Source: a bacterium SCSIO 12741 (GTDB lineage Bacteria > Bacteroidota > Bacteroidia > Flavobacteriales_G > Salibacteraceae). From it: a DNA stretch of 64,000 nucleotides. Below, one piece after another: positions 16,927 to 24,200 of this stretch. The notes under the pieces are model-generated. The model had not been told where the DNA came from and searched no databases. It worked only from the letters and a program-made list of their open reading frames with translations. The DNA lies in assembly GCA_024398055.1 (NCBI GenBank), contig CP073749.1, positions 930,001-994,000 on the forward strand, given 5' to 3'. How positions within the stretch are numbered: the stretch's first letter is position 1; each line of letters starts with the position of its first letter. A program made the position numbers and the translations under genes.

Positions 16927-18054
16927 ATGAAAATCGCGGTTAATACCCGTCTTTTGCTTCCGAATAAACTTGACGGAATCGGGTGGTTCACCTACGAGAC
17001 CCTGAAACGTATCACGCAACAACGTCCGGAGGTTGAATTTATTTTTCTATTCGACCGTCGATATCATCCTCCCTATTTATTCAGCGAAAATGTGCGTGGC
17101 GTTTGGGCGGGTCCGCCAAGTCGCCATCCTTTTTTATGGTATATCTGGTTTGGCAACACGGTTCCACGCCTGCTCAATCACCTTAAACCGGATTTATTTT
17201 TATCTCCGGATGGTTACCTGCCGCATTTCACTCACGTGCCTTGCGTACCCGTAATTCATGACCTCAACTTTGAACATCACCCGGAGGACTTACCCTTTTG
17301 GTACAGGCATTACTACCGGCATTTCTTTCCCAAGTATGCCAAAAAAGCCACCCGAATTGCCACCGTTAGCGAGTATTCGAAAAAAGACATCAGCGAACGT
17401 TATGGAATTTCTTCGGAATTAATCGATGTGGTTTATAATGGGATTTCGGAAGATTACCATCCTATTGATTCGGCAGAAAAGGAAAAGGCCCGTCAAAAAT
17501 ACGCCGGAGGGAAACCCTACTTCTTGTTTATCGGAAGCCTACATCCAAGAAAAAATATTGCACGACTCATTCGGGCTTTTGATGACTTCAAGAAAACTCA
17601 GGGATCAGAAGAAATCCAGTTGGTGTTGGCGGGAAGAAAGAAATGGTGGGATCAAGATATGGAATCTGCCTTTCAGAGCTCACCGTATAAAAGTGAAATT
17701 CATTTTGTTCCTGGCTTTGAACAGAGCGAGGCCAATACTCTTGTTGGAGGAGCTGAATTGATGGTGTATCCATCCACCTTTGAAGGATTTGGAGTACCTC
17801 CTTTGGAGGCCATGAAAGCTGGGGTACCCGTGGTGGTTTCCAACCTTACCAGCATGCCGGAAATCTGTGGCGAGGCAGGATTCGGGATTGATCCTTTTAA
17901 CGCAGATTCGATTACCCGCGGACTACACGAAGTATGGAATAATTCGGATCTTAGAAACAACCTCATTGCACGAGGTTTAAATCGGTCTAAAGAGTTTACC
18001 TGGCAAAGATCCGCCGACCTATTATGGGCCTCCGTTGAGAAGGCGCTTTCTTAG
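16927..18054 (+). CDS. GT4-family glycosyltransferase
   Basis: Encodes 375 residues with the GT-B fold. The N-terminal half has NTRLLLPNKLDGIGWFTYE; the C-terminal half has FIGSLHPRKNIARLIRAF and STFEGFGVPPLEAMKAGVPV, the E-x7-E donor-sugar motif of the GT4 family. It transfers a sugar from a nucleotide donor, probably at the inner face of the cytoplasmic membrane, most likely for surface polysaccharide given the divergently transcribed Wzz-like and ligase genes 59 bases away. Donor and acceptor cannot be predicted. Confidence 0.92.
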   Translation: MKIAVNTRLLLPNKLDGIGWFTYETLKRITQQRPEVEFIFLFDRRYHPPYLFSENVRGVWAGPPSRHPFLWYIWFGNTVPRLLNHLKPDLFLSPDGYLPHFTHVPCVPVIHDLNFEHHPEDLPFWYRHYYRHFFPKYAKKATRIATVSEYSKKDISERYGISSELIDVVYNGISEDYHPIDSAEKEKARQKYAGGKPYFLFIGSLHPRKNIARLIRAFDDFKKTQGSEEIQLVLAGRKKWWDQDMESAFQSSPYKSEIHFVPGFEQSEANTLVGGAELMVYPSTFEGFGVPPLEAMKAGVPVVVSNLTSMPEICGEAGFGIDPFNADSITRGLHEVWNNSDLRNNLIARGLNRSKEFTWQRSADLLWASVEKALS

Positions 18055-18057
18055 TCT

Positions 18058-18981
18058 TTAGGCCAATCTGTTTTTATCAATCTCTTCTTGGATCAAACCG
18101 TGATAACCTTTTCGAAGCTTATCAATCATGGCATGACTGCCCGTTCCGATATCCCGACCGTCGATTCGATTGACTGGTGTAAGTCCGCCAAAAGTTCCGG
18201 TTACAAATGCTTCATCAGCCGAGTACACATCCGTCAGGCTAAAGTCCTTTTGGTGACATGCTACCCCCAATCGGCTGCAAGCTTCGATGACTTTGGCTCG
18301 GGTAATTCCATTCATGCAGTAAGCTCCGGTTGAGGTCCACACCTCTCCCCTTTTGACTACAAAAAAGTTGGTGGCATTGCAAGTGGACACAAAACCATTA
18401 ACATCGAGCATTAGTGCTTCGTCGGCTCCCGCTTCTATGGCTTGCACCAAGGCCTGAACCTCGTGTAATTTGCTATGACAATTGAGTTTAGGATCCAGGT
18501 AGTCGGCAGATCCGCGACGGATAGTGCTGGTGAATAAGGTAATTCCCTCATCGCGACTTTTGGGTGAGGCTACTTTGTACTCCGGAATGATTACGACATT
18601 GGGACCCGAAATGGTAAGCCTTGGGTCTTGAGAGGGTGTCTTTTTAATTCCACGGGTCACCATGATTCGAACATGGACGTTGTCTGTCATTTGGTTTGCC
18701 TTGAGCGTAGCCCCTATTTGGTTTGTCAACTCCTCTCGGCTAAAAGGAAGCTTCATCCCGATAGCCGCTGCACCTTCCCATAACCGATCCAGGTGGAGGT
18801 CCAGAAATACCAAAACTCCCTGGTGAAGTCGTAAGGCTTCCCAAACGCCGTCGCCCACCAGGTAACCGCTGTCAAAAACCGAGATTCGGGCTTCATTTCG
18901 GTTGAACAATTCTCCATTTATCGAAATTTGAATCGATTCGTTGCGTGGATCATCCAGTGCGTTGTGGGTTCCGTGGACCAT
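18058..18981 (-). CDS. Class IV PLP-dependent aminotransferase-like protein
   Basis: Encodes 307 residues from the ATG at 18981. The fold-IV family includes branched-chain aminotransferase, D-amino-acid aminotransferase and aminodeoxychorismate lyase. Recognisable are the N-terminal ISVFDSGYLVGDGVWEALR, the probable PLP lysine in PKLNCHSKLHEV and the phosphate loop GTFGGLTPV. The position that normally holds a conserved glutamate (V-T/S-E) reads V-S-T-C-N-A-T-N, so the glutamate is missing; similar variants exist in uncharacterised family members, and the substrate is uncertain. A longer frame to 19065 would use 28 codons that lie in REP-type inverted-repeat DNA, so I reject it. Confidence 0.85.
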   Translation of the reverse strand: MVHGTHNALDDPRNESIQISINGELFNRNEARISVFDSGYLVGDGVWEALRLHQGVLVFLDLHLDRLWEGAAAIGMKLPFSREELTNQIGATLKANQMTDNVHVRIMVTRGIKKTPSQDPRLTISGPNVVIIPEYKVASPKSRDEGITLFTSTIRRGSADYLDPKLNCHSKLHEVQALVQAIEAGADEALMLDVNGFVSTCNATNFFVVKRGEVWTSTGAYCMNGITRAKVIEACSRLGVACHQKDFSLTDVYSADEAFVTGTFGGLTPVNRIDGRDIGTGSHAMIDKLRKGYHGLIQEEIDKNRLA

Positions 18982-19041
18982 GGTAAAAAGCTTTTGAGGG
19001 AATCGAAAATACACCTTTTGGGATTTCAATTCCGGACAACT

Positions 19042-19114
19042 CTTTCGGATTTGCAACTGCCTCATGACCGTAGGGAATAATCCGAAAGCAAGAGCTCAGG
19101 ATTTGTAATCCTGA
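19042..19114. repeat. REP-type inverted repeats downstream of the RAYT gene
   Basis: Two inverted repeats: CTTTCGGATT (19042-19051) pairs with AATCCGAAAG (19079-19088) across a 27-base loop, and TCAGGATT-TGT-AATCCTGA (19096-19114) is a perfect stem with a three-base loop. Both have the GGATT...AATCC core that also appears on the other side of the transposase gene, in different flanking arms. Confidence 0.75.
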
Positions 19115-19131
19115 AAAAGTCCTATAGCTGT

Positions 19132-19662
19132 TCAATTTACCAATCCTCTTTGCCCACTCACATTTCGAGCAGAGCTATAGATGTATTCCTCTTCATTTTC
19201 TACCCACTCTGCCTTAACCGGATTTTGGTGAATGTAATTCACTTTCTGGTCCAATATTTCTACTGAATCCATCTCCTTGGCTTCGTTTCCAGGAGCCCAT
19301 ATTTTGAAATATCGAATTTTCGAATCAAATCTTCCGGCAAATTCGAATCGATCCAAGAGCCAAGTCTTTCGACTCTCTTGAGGATTTTGAATAATTTCTG
19401 CCGATATTTTCTTGGAGGTATACTTCTTGAAATCTCGTAAAATGGAGCTCAAATCCTGTTTATCGGATGAAGCAATTAAGTGAAGATGATTCGACATAAG
19501 AACCCAGGAATAAACCTTCAAGCCTTTGTGGCTAATGCAATAGTTTAATGAATCAACAATAATATGACGGTATACAGGTCTCGTAAAAAGGTCTACCCAG
19601 TCGACGACAGTGAGCGTAAGAAAATAGACGAGACCAGGGTAAATTTTGTTTTTCTGGCCCAT
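19132..19662 (-). CDS. REP-associated tyrosine transposase (RAYT, Y1 HUH family)
   Basis: Encodes 176 residues. The HUH metal motif is SNHLHLI (His59 and His61), preceded by YSWVLM; the conserved helix motif YIHQNPVKAEW (from Tyr143) and FKKYTSKKI (Tyr81) supply candidate nucleophile tyrosines. These are the marks of the Y1 transposase superfamily, and the absence of IS200-type ends plus flanking hairpins with a GGATT...AATCC core identifies it as a RAYT, a domesticated-type single-copy relative that processes REP palindromes. The gene is full-length; part of its 5' end is duplicated upstream (19769-19927). Confidence 0.88.
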   Translation of the reverse strand: MGQKNKIYPGLVYFLTLTVVDWVDLFTRPVYRHIIVDSLNYCISHKGLKVYSWVLMSNHLHLIASSDKQDLSSILRDFKKYTSKKISAEIIQNPQESRKTWLLDRFEFAGRFDSKIRYFKIWAPGNEAKEMDSVEILDQKVNYIHQNPVKAEWVENEEEYIYSSARNVSGQRGLVN

Positions 19663-19813
19663 GGTTTAATTTGGTTGGTTAATGAATCAAAGATAGGCAA
19701 GGCTAAATCGACATCCAAAAAGAAGTAACTCATCTGGATTTGCAATCTATATGTAGGAGCAGCGGATTTTAAATCCGCAACTCTTCCTTTCGGATTGCAA
19801 ATCCGAAAGAGAT
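19549..19813. repeat. Tandem direct repeat, copy A (RAYT 5' end plus REP triplet)
   Basis: About 265 bases covering the first 38 codons of the RAYT gene, its 5' flank and a cluster of three hairpins. The next 275 bases (copy B) repeat it with scattered substitutions and small indels, offset by 265-266 bases. The duplication is recent enough that the first 38 codons differ only at a few bases. Confidence 0.85.
19731..19809. repeat. REP hairpin triplet, copy A
   Basis: Three consecutive inverted repeats. The first (19731-19753) has a decayed right arm. The second is GCGGATT-TTA-AATCCGC (19762-19778). The third is CTTTCGGATT, loop GCA, AATCCGAAAG (19787-19809), a perfect 10-base-pair stem. All keep the GGATT...AATCC core while the outer arms change in a complementary way. 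Confidence 0.8.
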
Positions 19814-19927
19814 TGAATCAACAATGATATGGCGGTATACAGGTCTCGTAAAAAGGTCTACCCAGTCGACGACAGTGAGCGTAAGAAAATAGACGAGACC
19901 AGGGTAAATTTTGTTTTTCTGGCTCAT
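19769..19927 (-). pseudogene. Truncated RAYT 5' fragment
   Basis: In copy B the RAYT reading frame restarts at an ATG (19925-19927) and matches residues 1-38 of the intact protein with one or a few changes (second residue Ser for Gly), then runs into hairpin DNA and stops at 19769-19771 after 52 codons. HUH and tyrosine motifs are absent, so it cannot be an active transposase. Confidence 0.8.
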
Positions 19928-20088
19928 GGTTTAATTTGATTGGTTAATAGATCACAAGATAGGTAAGGCTAAATCGTCATCCAAATTGAAGTAACTCATC
20001 TGGATTTGCAATCCAGATGTGGGAGCCGCGGATTTTAAATCCGCAACTCTTCCTTTCGGATCCCCGATGGTTATCGGGGCCGAAAGAG
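19814..20088. repeat. Tandem direct repeat, copy B
   Basis: Second copy of the unit at 19549-19813. Its hairpin cluster differs: the first stem is perfect here and degraded in copy A, and the third stem has a longer inner stem inserted. Together with copy A it fills the 442-base gap 19663-20104, which holds no intact gene. Confidence 0.85.
19997..20086. repeat. REP hairpin triplet, copy B
   Basis: The first stem is CATCTGGATT, loop TGC, AATCCAGATG (19997-20019), perfect. The second is GCGGATT-TTA-AATCCGC (20028-20044). In the third, outer arms CTTTCGG (20053-20059) and CCGAAAG (20080-20086) enclose a new inner stem CCCCGAT-GGTT-ATCGGGG (20062-20079). Confidence 0.8.
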
Positions 20089-20089
20089 T

Positions 20090-20097
20090 TATGTTTG
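20090..20097 (+). promoter_or_regulatory. Candidate -7 promoter box at the edge of the REP unit
   Basis: TATGTTTG, a full TAnnTTTG match, directly after repeat copy B and seven bases before the ATG at 20105. If used, the mRNA would be nearly leaderless. Confidence 0.35.
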
Positions 20098-20104
20098 AAA
20101 CATC

Positions 20105-20524
20105 ATGACCATCGTCCTCACCATTCATATTCTCCTGACCCTTTTCATGACGGGCCTCTGTTGGTTTGTTCAAATCGTACACTATCCCTTGTTCTTGCAA
20201 ATCAGGCAAGAAGATTTTGCTGAATACGAACAGCGCAATTTTGCCACAGGCTACATCACGGTGCCCGTTATGATTGTAGAATGGATCACTGGATTTTGGA
20301 TGCTTTGGGAAACACCCGATGTTTGGTGGATGATTAATGGAGCCCTTATGATCGCCATCGGCCTTAGTACCTTTCTGTTTCAGGTTCCCACTCACCTTCG
20401 CTTGGCAGCCTCTCCTAACCCTCAACTCATCCGGTTTTTGATTCGAACCAATTGGATTCGAACTGCAAGCTGGACTTTGCGTTCTATTCTATTGGCTATC
20501 TGGCTCATTCACAGTCTGGGATAG
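20105..20524 (+). CDS. Small four-helix membrane protein of unknown function
   Basis: Encodes 139 residues with about four hydrophobic segments (residues 3-25, 48-66, 72-90 and 116-136). The first has the polar motif HYPLF after a helix rich in aromatic residues, and the third helix ends near the polar segment FQVPTHLRLA. I do not recognise a named family, though similar four-helix proteins are common as hypothetical membrane proteins. It stands alone between the REP region and korA; korA starts about 106 bases later with its own promoter box. Confidence 0.75.
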   Translation: MTIVLTIHILLTLFMTGLCWFVQIVHYPLFLQIRQEDFAEYEQRNFATGYITVPVMIVEWITGFWMLWETPDVWWMINGALMIAIGLSTFLFQVPTHLRLAASPNPQLIRFLIRTNWIRTASWTLRSILLAIWLIHSLG

Positions 20525-20607
20525 GCACAACAGCCTTGTTTCGCGGTTTGCAACTTTTCTCCCGATGAATTGTAATAAAGGTCACCGGACGAGTAGCGGT
20601 TTATCAC

Positions 20608-20615
20608 TACTTTTG
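20608..20615 (+). promoter_or_regulatory. Candidate -7 promoter box for korAB
   Basis: TACTTTTG, a full TAnnTTTG match, 15 bases before the korA ATG at 20631. It supports the downstream start over the ATG at 20565, since codons before 20608 would lie upstream of transcription. Confidence 0.48.
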
Positions 20616-20630
20616 CACCGATTTACGACT

Positions 20631-22475
20631 ATGACAAAAACAGAAGAAATCAAAAAGGAAATTACCATCCTATTTGCCGGAGATTCCGGGGATGGTATGC
20701 AGTTGACCGGGAACCAATTGGCCAACACCAATGCGTGGTTCGGTAACGACCTGGCCACTTTTCCAAATTACCCTGCAGAAATCCGCGCTCCAATTGGAAC
20801 GGTTGCCGGAGTATCGGGTTATCAAATGAAATTTGGTAGCATTGATGTATTCACTCCTGGAGATTTGTGTGATGTATTGGTTGCTATGAACGTTGCCGGA
20901 TTGGTAGCGAACAAACATAAAATTGCCGAAAACGGAGTCATTCTCATCAACACAGATGGATTTGACAAAAAGAACCAAAAATTAGCTGGTCAAGAGAGTA
21001 ATCCCCTGGAGGATGGATCTCTTTCCGACTATCAGGTGATTACCATGCCAGTTACCACCCTAACTCGTGAAGCCCTGAAAGAATCAGGCTTATCCAGAAA
21101 GGTGGTTGACCGAAGCAAAAACATGTTTGTGCTGGGTTTTGTGTACTGGATGTTTAACCGTTCTTTGGATCAAACATTGGGCTTTATCCATCAAAAGTTT
21201 GCCAGCAAACCCGAGATTGCAGAAGCCAATATCCAAGTTTTGAAAGCGGGTTATCACTACGGTGAGACGACCGAAACTTTCACCTCTCGATTCAACGTAG
21301 AGCGGGCCAACATGCCGAAAGGCACCTACCGTGCGGTAATGGGAAACCAAGCTGCAGCATTGGGATTGATCGCTGCTTCTAAAAAGGCAAATCTGGATCT
21401 TTTCTATGGATCTTATCCCATTACACCTGCTTCCGACATTCTGCACGAATTAGCAAAGCATAAAAAATACGGCGTAAAAACCTTTCAAGCCGAAGACGAG
21501 ATTGCTGCTGTTACCGCTTGTATCGGAGCATCCTTCGGCGGAGCTCTGGCTGCTACAGGTTCATCCGGGCCTGGAATTGCCATCAAAGGAGAAGCCTTGG
21601 GACTGGCTGTTATGCTGGAATTGCCGTTGGTTATCATCAACGTTCAACGTGGTGGCCCCTCAACAGGACTTCCTACCAAAACGGAACAGTCTGACTTGAT
21701 GCAAGCCTTGTTTGGACGGAATGGTGAGGCTCAAACGGTGGTAGTAGCTCCGCAAACGCCTAAAGATTGTTTTGACGCAGTGTATGAAGGTTGTCGGATT
21801 GCCGTGGAGCATATGGTTCCTGTCATGGTACTCAGCGATGGTTATGTCGCCAACGGCTCTGAACCATGGGCCTTCCCAACAGCTGATCAATTGCCAAGCA
21901 TTACGGCCAAATTTCCCAATCCGGAAGACTTTACCGAAGAGACTTACTACCCCTACAAACGCGACGAAAACCTCGTTCGCCAATGGGCCATTCCAGGTAT
22001 GAAAGGATTGGAACACCGGGTAGGTGGTTTGGAAAAAGAAGATTTGACCGGAAACGTTTCGTACGATCCGGATAACCATGAGCACATGGTAAAAACCAGA
22101 GCCGCCAAGATTGATAAAATTGCCGAAGACATTCCCCTTCAAACCATTGATCAGGGAGCTGAATCTGGTAAAATTTTAATCCTGAGTTGGGGTTCTCCTT
22201 ATGGAGCCGTTAAATCGGCTGTTCGCGATCTTCTTTTGGAAGGCTATGAAGTAAGTCATGCCCAATTGCGTTACCTGAATCCATTCCCCAAAAATCTGGG
22301 CGAAATTCTGGAACGTTTTGATCAAGTGTTGATTCCAGAAATCAACGATGGTCAGTTGGATATTTTGATTCGAAACAAGTTTTTGATCCCGTCCATTCGA
22401 TTGTGCAAAATCAAAGGACTCCCCTTTACAGCTAAGGAAATCAAAGACAAGGTTCGGGAAATCTACGAAGACTAA
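20631..22475 (+). CDS. korA: 2-oxoacid:ferredoxin oxidoreductase, fused gamma-alpha subunit
   Basis: Encodes 614 residues from the ATG at 20631. Residues 8-190 are the gamma domain (FAGDSGDGMQLTGNQLA), which in some organisms is a separate subunit; residues 210-614 are the alpha domain with GSYPITPASDILHEL, FQAEDEIAAVTACIGASFGG and NVQRGGPSTGLPTKTEQSDL. With the beta subunit it decarboxylates 2-oxoglutarate (or another 2-oxoacid) to the acyl-CoA, reducing ferredoxin. This layout is common in Bacteroidota, where the pair is usually annotated as the 2-oxoglutarate enzyme of the TCA cycle. An upstream in-frame ATG at 20565 is rejected because it precedes the -7 box. korB starts two bases after the stop. 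Confidence 0.93.
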   Translation: MTKTEEIKKEITILFAGDSGDGMQLTGNQLANTNAWFGNDLATFPNYPAEIRAPIGTVAGVSGYQMKFGSIDVFTPGDLCDVLVAMNVAGLVANKHKIAENGVILINTDGFDKKNQKLAGQESNPLEDGSLSDYQVITMPVTTLTREALKESGLSRKVVDRSKNMFVLGFVYWMFNRSLDQTLGFIHQKFASKPEIAEANIQVLKAGYHYGETTETFTSRFNVERANMPKGTYRAVMGNQAAALGLIAASKKANLDLFYGSYPITPASDILHELAKHKKYGVKTFQAEDEIAAVTACIGASFGGALAATGSSGPGIAIKGEALGLAVMLELPLVIINVQRGGPSTGLPTKTEQSDLMQALFGRNGEAQTVVVAPQTPKDCFDAVYEGCRIAVEHMVPVMVLSDGYVANGSEPWAFPTADQLPSITAKFPNPEDFTEETYYPYKRDENLVRQWAIPGMKGLEHRVGGLEKEDLTGNVSYDPDNHEHMVKTRAAKIDKIAEDIPLQTIDQGAESGKILILSWGSPYGAVKSAVRDLLLEGYEVSHAQLRYLNPFPKNLGEILERFDQVLIPEINDGQLDILIRNKFLIPSIRLCKIKGLPFTAKEIKDKVREIYED

Positions 22476-22477
22476 TT

Positions 22478-23509
22478 ATGGAAAACTCCACAATAAAAAA
22501 TACATTAACAGCTAAGGATTTCGCCACCGATCAAGATGTGAGATGGTGTCCTGGTTGCGGGGATTATTCCATCCTCAAACAAGTTCAATCGGTATTGGCT
22601 GAATTGGGCAAAAATCGTGAAGAAACCGTATTTATTTCCGGTATCGGATGCTCAAGTCGCTTTCCATACTACATGGAAACCTATGGTATGCACTCGATTC
22701 ATGGACGTGCCACAGCTATTGCTTCCGGACTTAAGGCTACAAATCCCGAATTGGATGTTTGGATCATCACCGGCGACGGTGACTCCCTATCCATTGGAGG
22801 TAACCACCTGATCCATTTGTTGAGAAGAAACTTCGATGTTAATATTCTTCTGTTCAACAATGAAATTTACGGCTTGACAAAAGGGCAGTATTCGCCCACT
22901 TCCCGTGAAGGAAAAATCACGAAATCCAGTCCGTTAGGTGCACTGGACCATGCCTTCAATCCTCTGGCCTTGGCCCTGGGAGCTGATGCCACCTTTGTAG
23001 CGCGTACCATGGATCGTGATCCTCGCCATTTGAAAGACATTCTCAAAAGAGCTGAGAGCCATCGTGGTTCTTCATTGGTAGAGATTTATCAGAATTGCAA
23101 TGTATTTAACGACGGAGCTTTCTTCACCTTTACCGATAAAGACACCAAACCGGAAATGGCCCTCTTCCTCGAACAAGGGAAGCCATTGATCTTCGGAGCC
23201 AATAACGACAAAGGAATTCGCTTAAACGGATTTTCACCTGAAGTAGTGAGTTTAGGTTCGGATTATTCGGCTGATGACCTATGGATTCATGATGAAAAAG
23301 ATCCCTTTAAAGCTCATTTGCTTAGCCGAATGTTTGACGATCCAAGAGATGAGCGCGCCATGCCTCGTCCATTTGGAATCTTTTTCACCGCAGATCGCTT
23401 GTGTTATGAAGAAGCTATGCAGCTTCAAATCAACCAGGCTATCGAACAACAAGGTGAAGGTGATTTGGATGAATTGCTGGCCGGAAACAACACTTGGAAA
23501 ATCGAGTAA
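22478..23509 (+). CDS. korB: 2-oxoacid:ferredoxin oxidoreductase, beta subunit
   Basis: Encodes 343 residues. The thiamine-pyrophosphate subunit shows WCPGCGDYSILKQV (iron-sulfur/TPP-region cysteines), GIGCSSRFPYYMETYGMHSI, and the TPP/Mg motif ITGDGDSLSIGGNHLIHLLR with NNEIYGLTKGQYSPTS. Length is normal. It is coupled to korA by a two-base gap. Substrate preference (2-oxoglutarate rather than pyruvate) follows the usual assignment of two-subunit enzymes with a fused gamma-alpha chain and is not proven by the sequence. Confidence 0.94.
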   Translation: MENSTIKNTLTAKDFATDQDVRWCPGCGDYSILKQVQSVLAELGKNREETVFISGIGCSSRFPYYMETYGMHSIHGRATAIASGLKATNPELDVWIITGDGDSLSIGGNHLIHLLRRNFDVNILLFNNEIYGLTKGQYSPTSREGKITKSSPLGALDHAFNPLALALGADATFVARTMDRDPRHLKDILKRAESHRGSSLVEIYQNCNVFNDGAFFTFTDKDTKPEMALFLEQGKPLIFGANNDKGIRLNGFSPEVVSLGSDYSADDLWIHDEKDPFKAHLLSRMFDDPRDERAMPRPFGIFFTADRLCYEEAMQLQINQAIEQQGEGDLDELLAGNNTWKIE

Positions 23510-23678
23510 TCCGAGGTCGAGGCTTTCGTCGAATTTTTATGCTGCTAAACTAACCTCAACTTCAACACACCAACGCATGTGCGCTTAAACGTGTTCTTTT
23601 GAAGTGAGAGACGATGCGAAGAAACCAAGACTATTCTTCCATTCCATTTTTTTGAAAAAAGGCATTTAAGTATTCGGT

Positions 23679-23686
23679 ATATTTGA
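23679..23686 (+). promoter_or_regulatory. Candidate -7 promoter box for the secreted-protein pair
   Basis: TATATTTG, a full TAnnTTTG match, 16 bases before the ATG at 23703. A TTTG at 23652-23655 is 23 bases upstream, a little far for a -33 element. The rest of the 193-base gap after korB shows nothing I can name. Confidence 0.48.
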
Positions 23687-23702
23687 ATAAGACATCAAAA
23701 CC

Positions 23703-24191
23703 ATGAAGAAGCTATTTTCCTATATCCTGTTCGGATCCAGTCTTCTGCCCCTTTCATTATCGGGCCAGGAGTTGATAGGAACTGTTGCCAGCTCAACGAT
23801 CGATACAAATGGATATTCCATTAGTTGGACCGTGGGGGAAATAATGACCCTAACCGATACTTCGGGCAATTTTACATTTACGCAGGGATTACATCAAGCT
23901 GGATTTACCATTGTATCCATTGATCGTATTGGAGAGCCCAGTGCTGGCCAATTCAGAATCTATCCCAACCCTTTCCAACATGAGTTGAATCTTGTTCCTC
24001 AGGATTTTGAGGAAGAGTCGTTTACAGCCACCCTTACAGACATGACGGGTAAGGTTCTTCACCGATTTGACCTGATCAATGACAAAAACACCTTAGAATT
24101 TCCACCATTAGCTGATGCACAATATTTGCTTTTGATTCGTTCCGAATCCGGAAGATACCAAGAGCATTTTAAAGTTATTAAGTCCCAATAA
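23703..24191 (+). CDS. Secreted T9SS cargo protein with type A sorting domain
   Basis: Encodes 162 residues. Residues 1-21 are a signal peptide ending in LSGQ. A short central segment has SISWTVGEIMTL and FTQGLHQAGF, a motif common in Bacteroidota surface proteins. The C-terminal 75 residues form a type A sorting domain: QFRIYPNPFQHELNL, LTDMTGKVLHRFDL, and the final basic KVIKSQ. This tail directs export through the type IX system, where it is cleaved and may be replaced by an A-LPS anchor. The next gene, encoding a large fibre-like protein, starts nine bases after the stop. Confidence 0.88.
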   Translation: MKKLFSYILFGSSLLPLSLSGQELIGTVASSTIDTNGYSISWTVGEIMTLTDTSGNFTFTQGLHQAGFTIVSIDRIGEPSAGQFRIYPNPFQHELNLVPQDFEEESFTATLTDMTGKVLHRFDLINDKNTLEFPPLADAQYLLLIRSESGRYQEHFKVIKSQ

Positions 24192-24200
24192 ATCCTTGCG

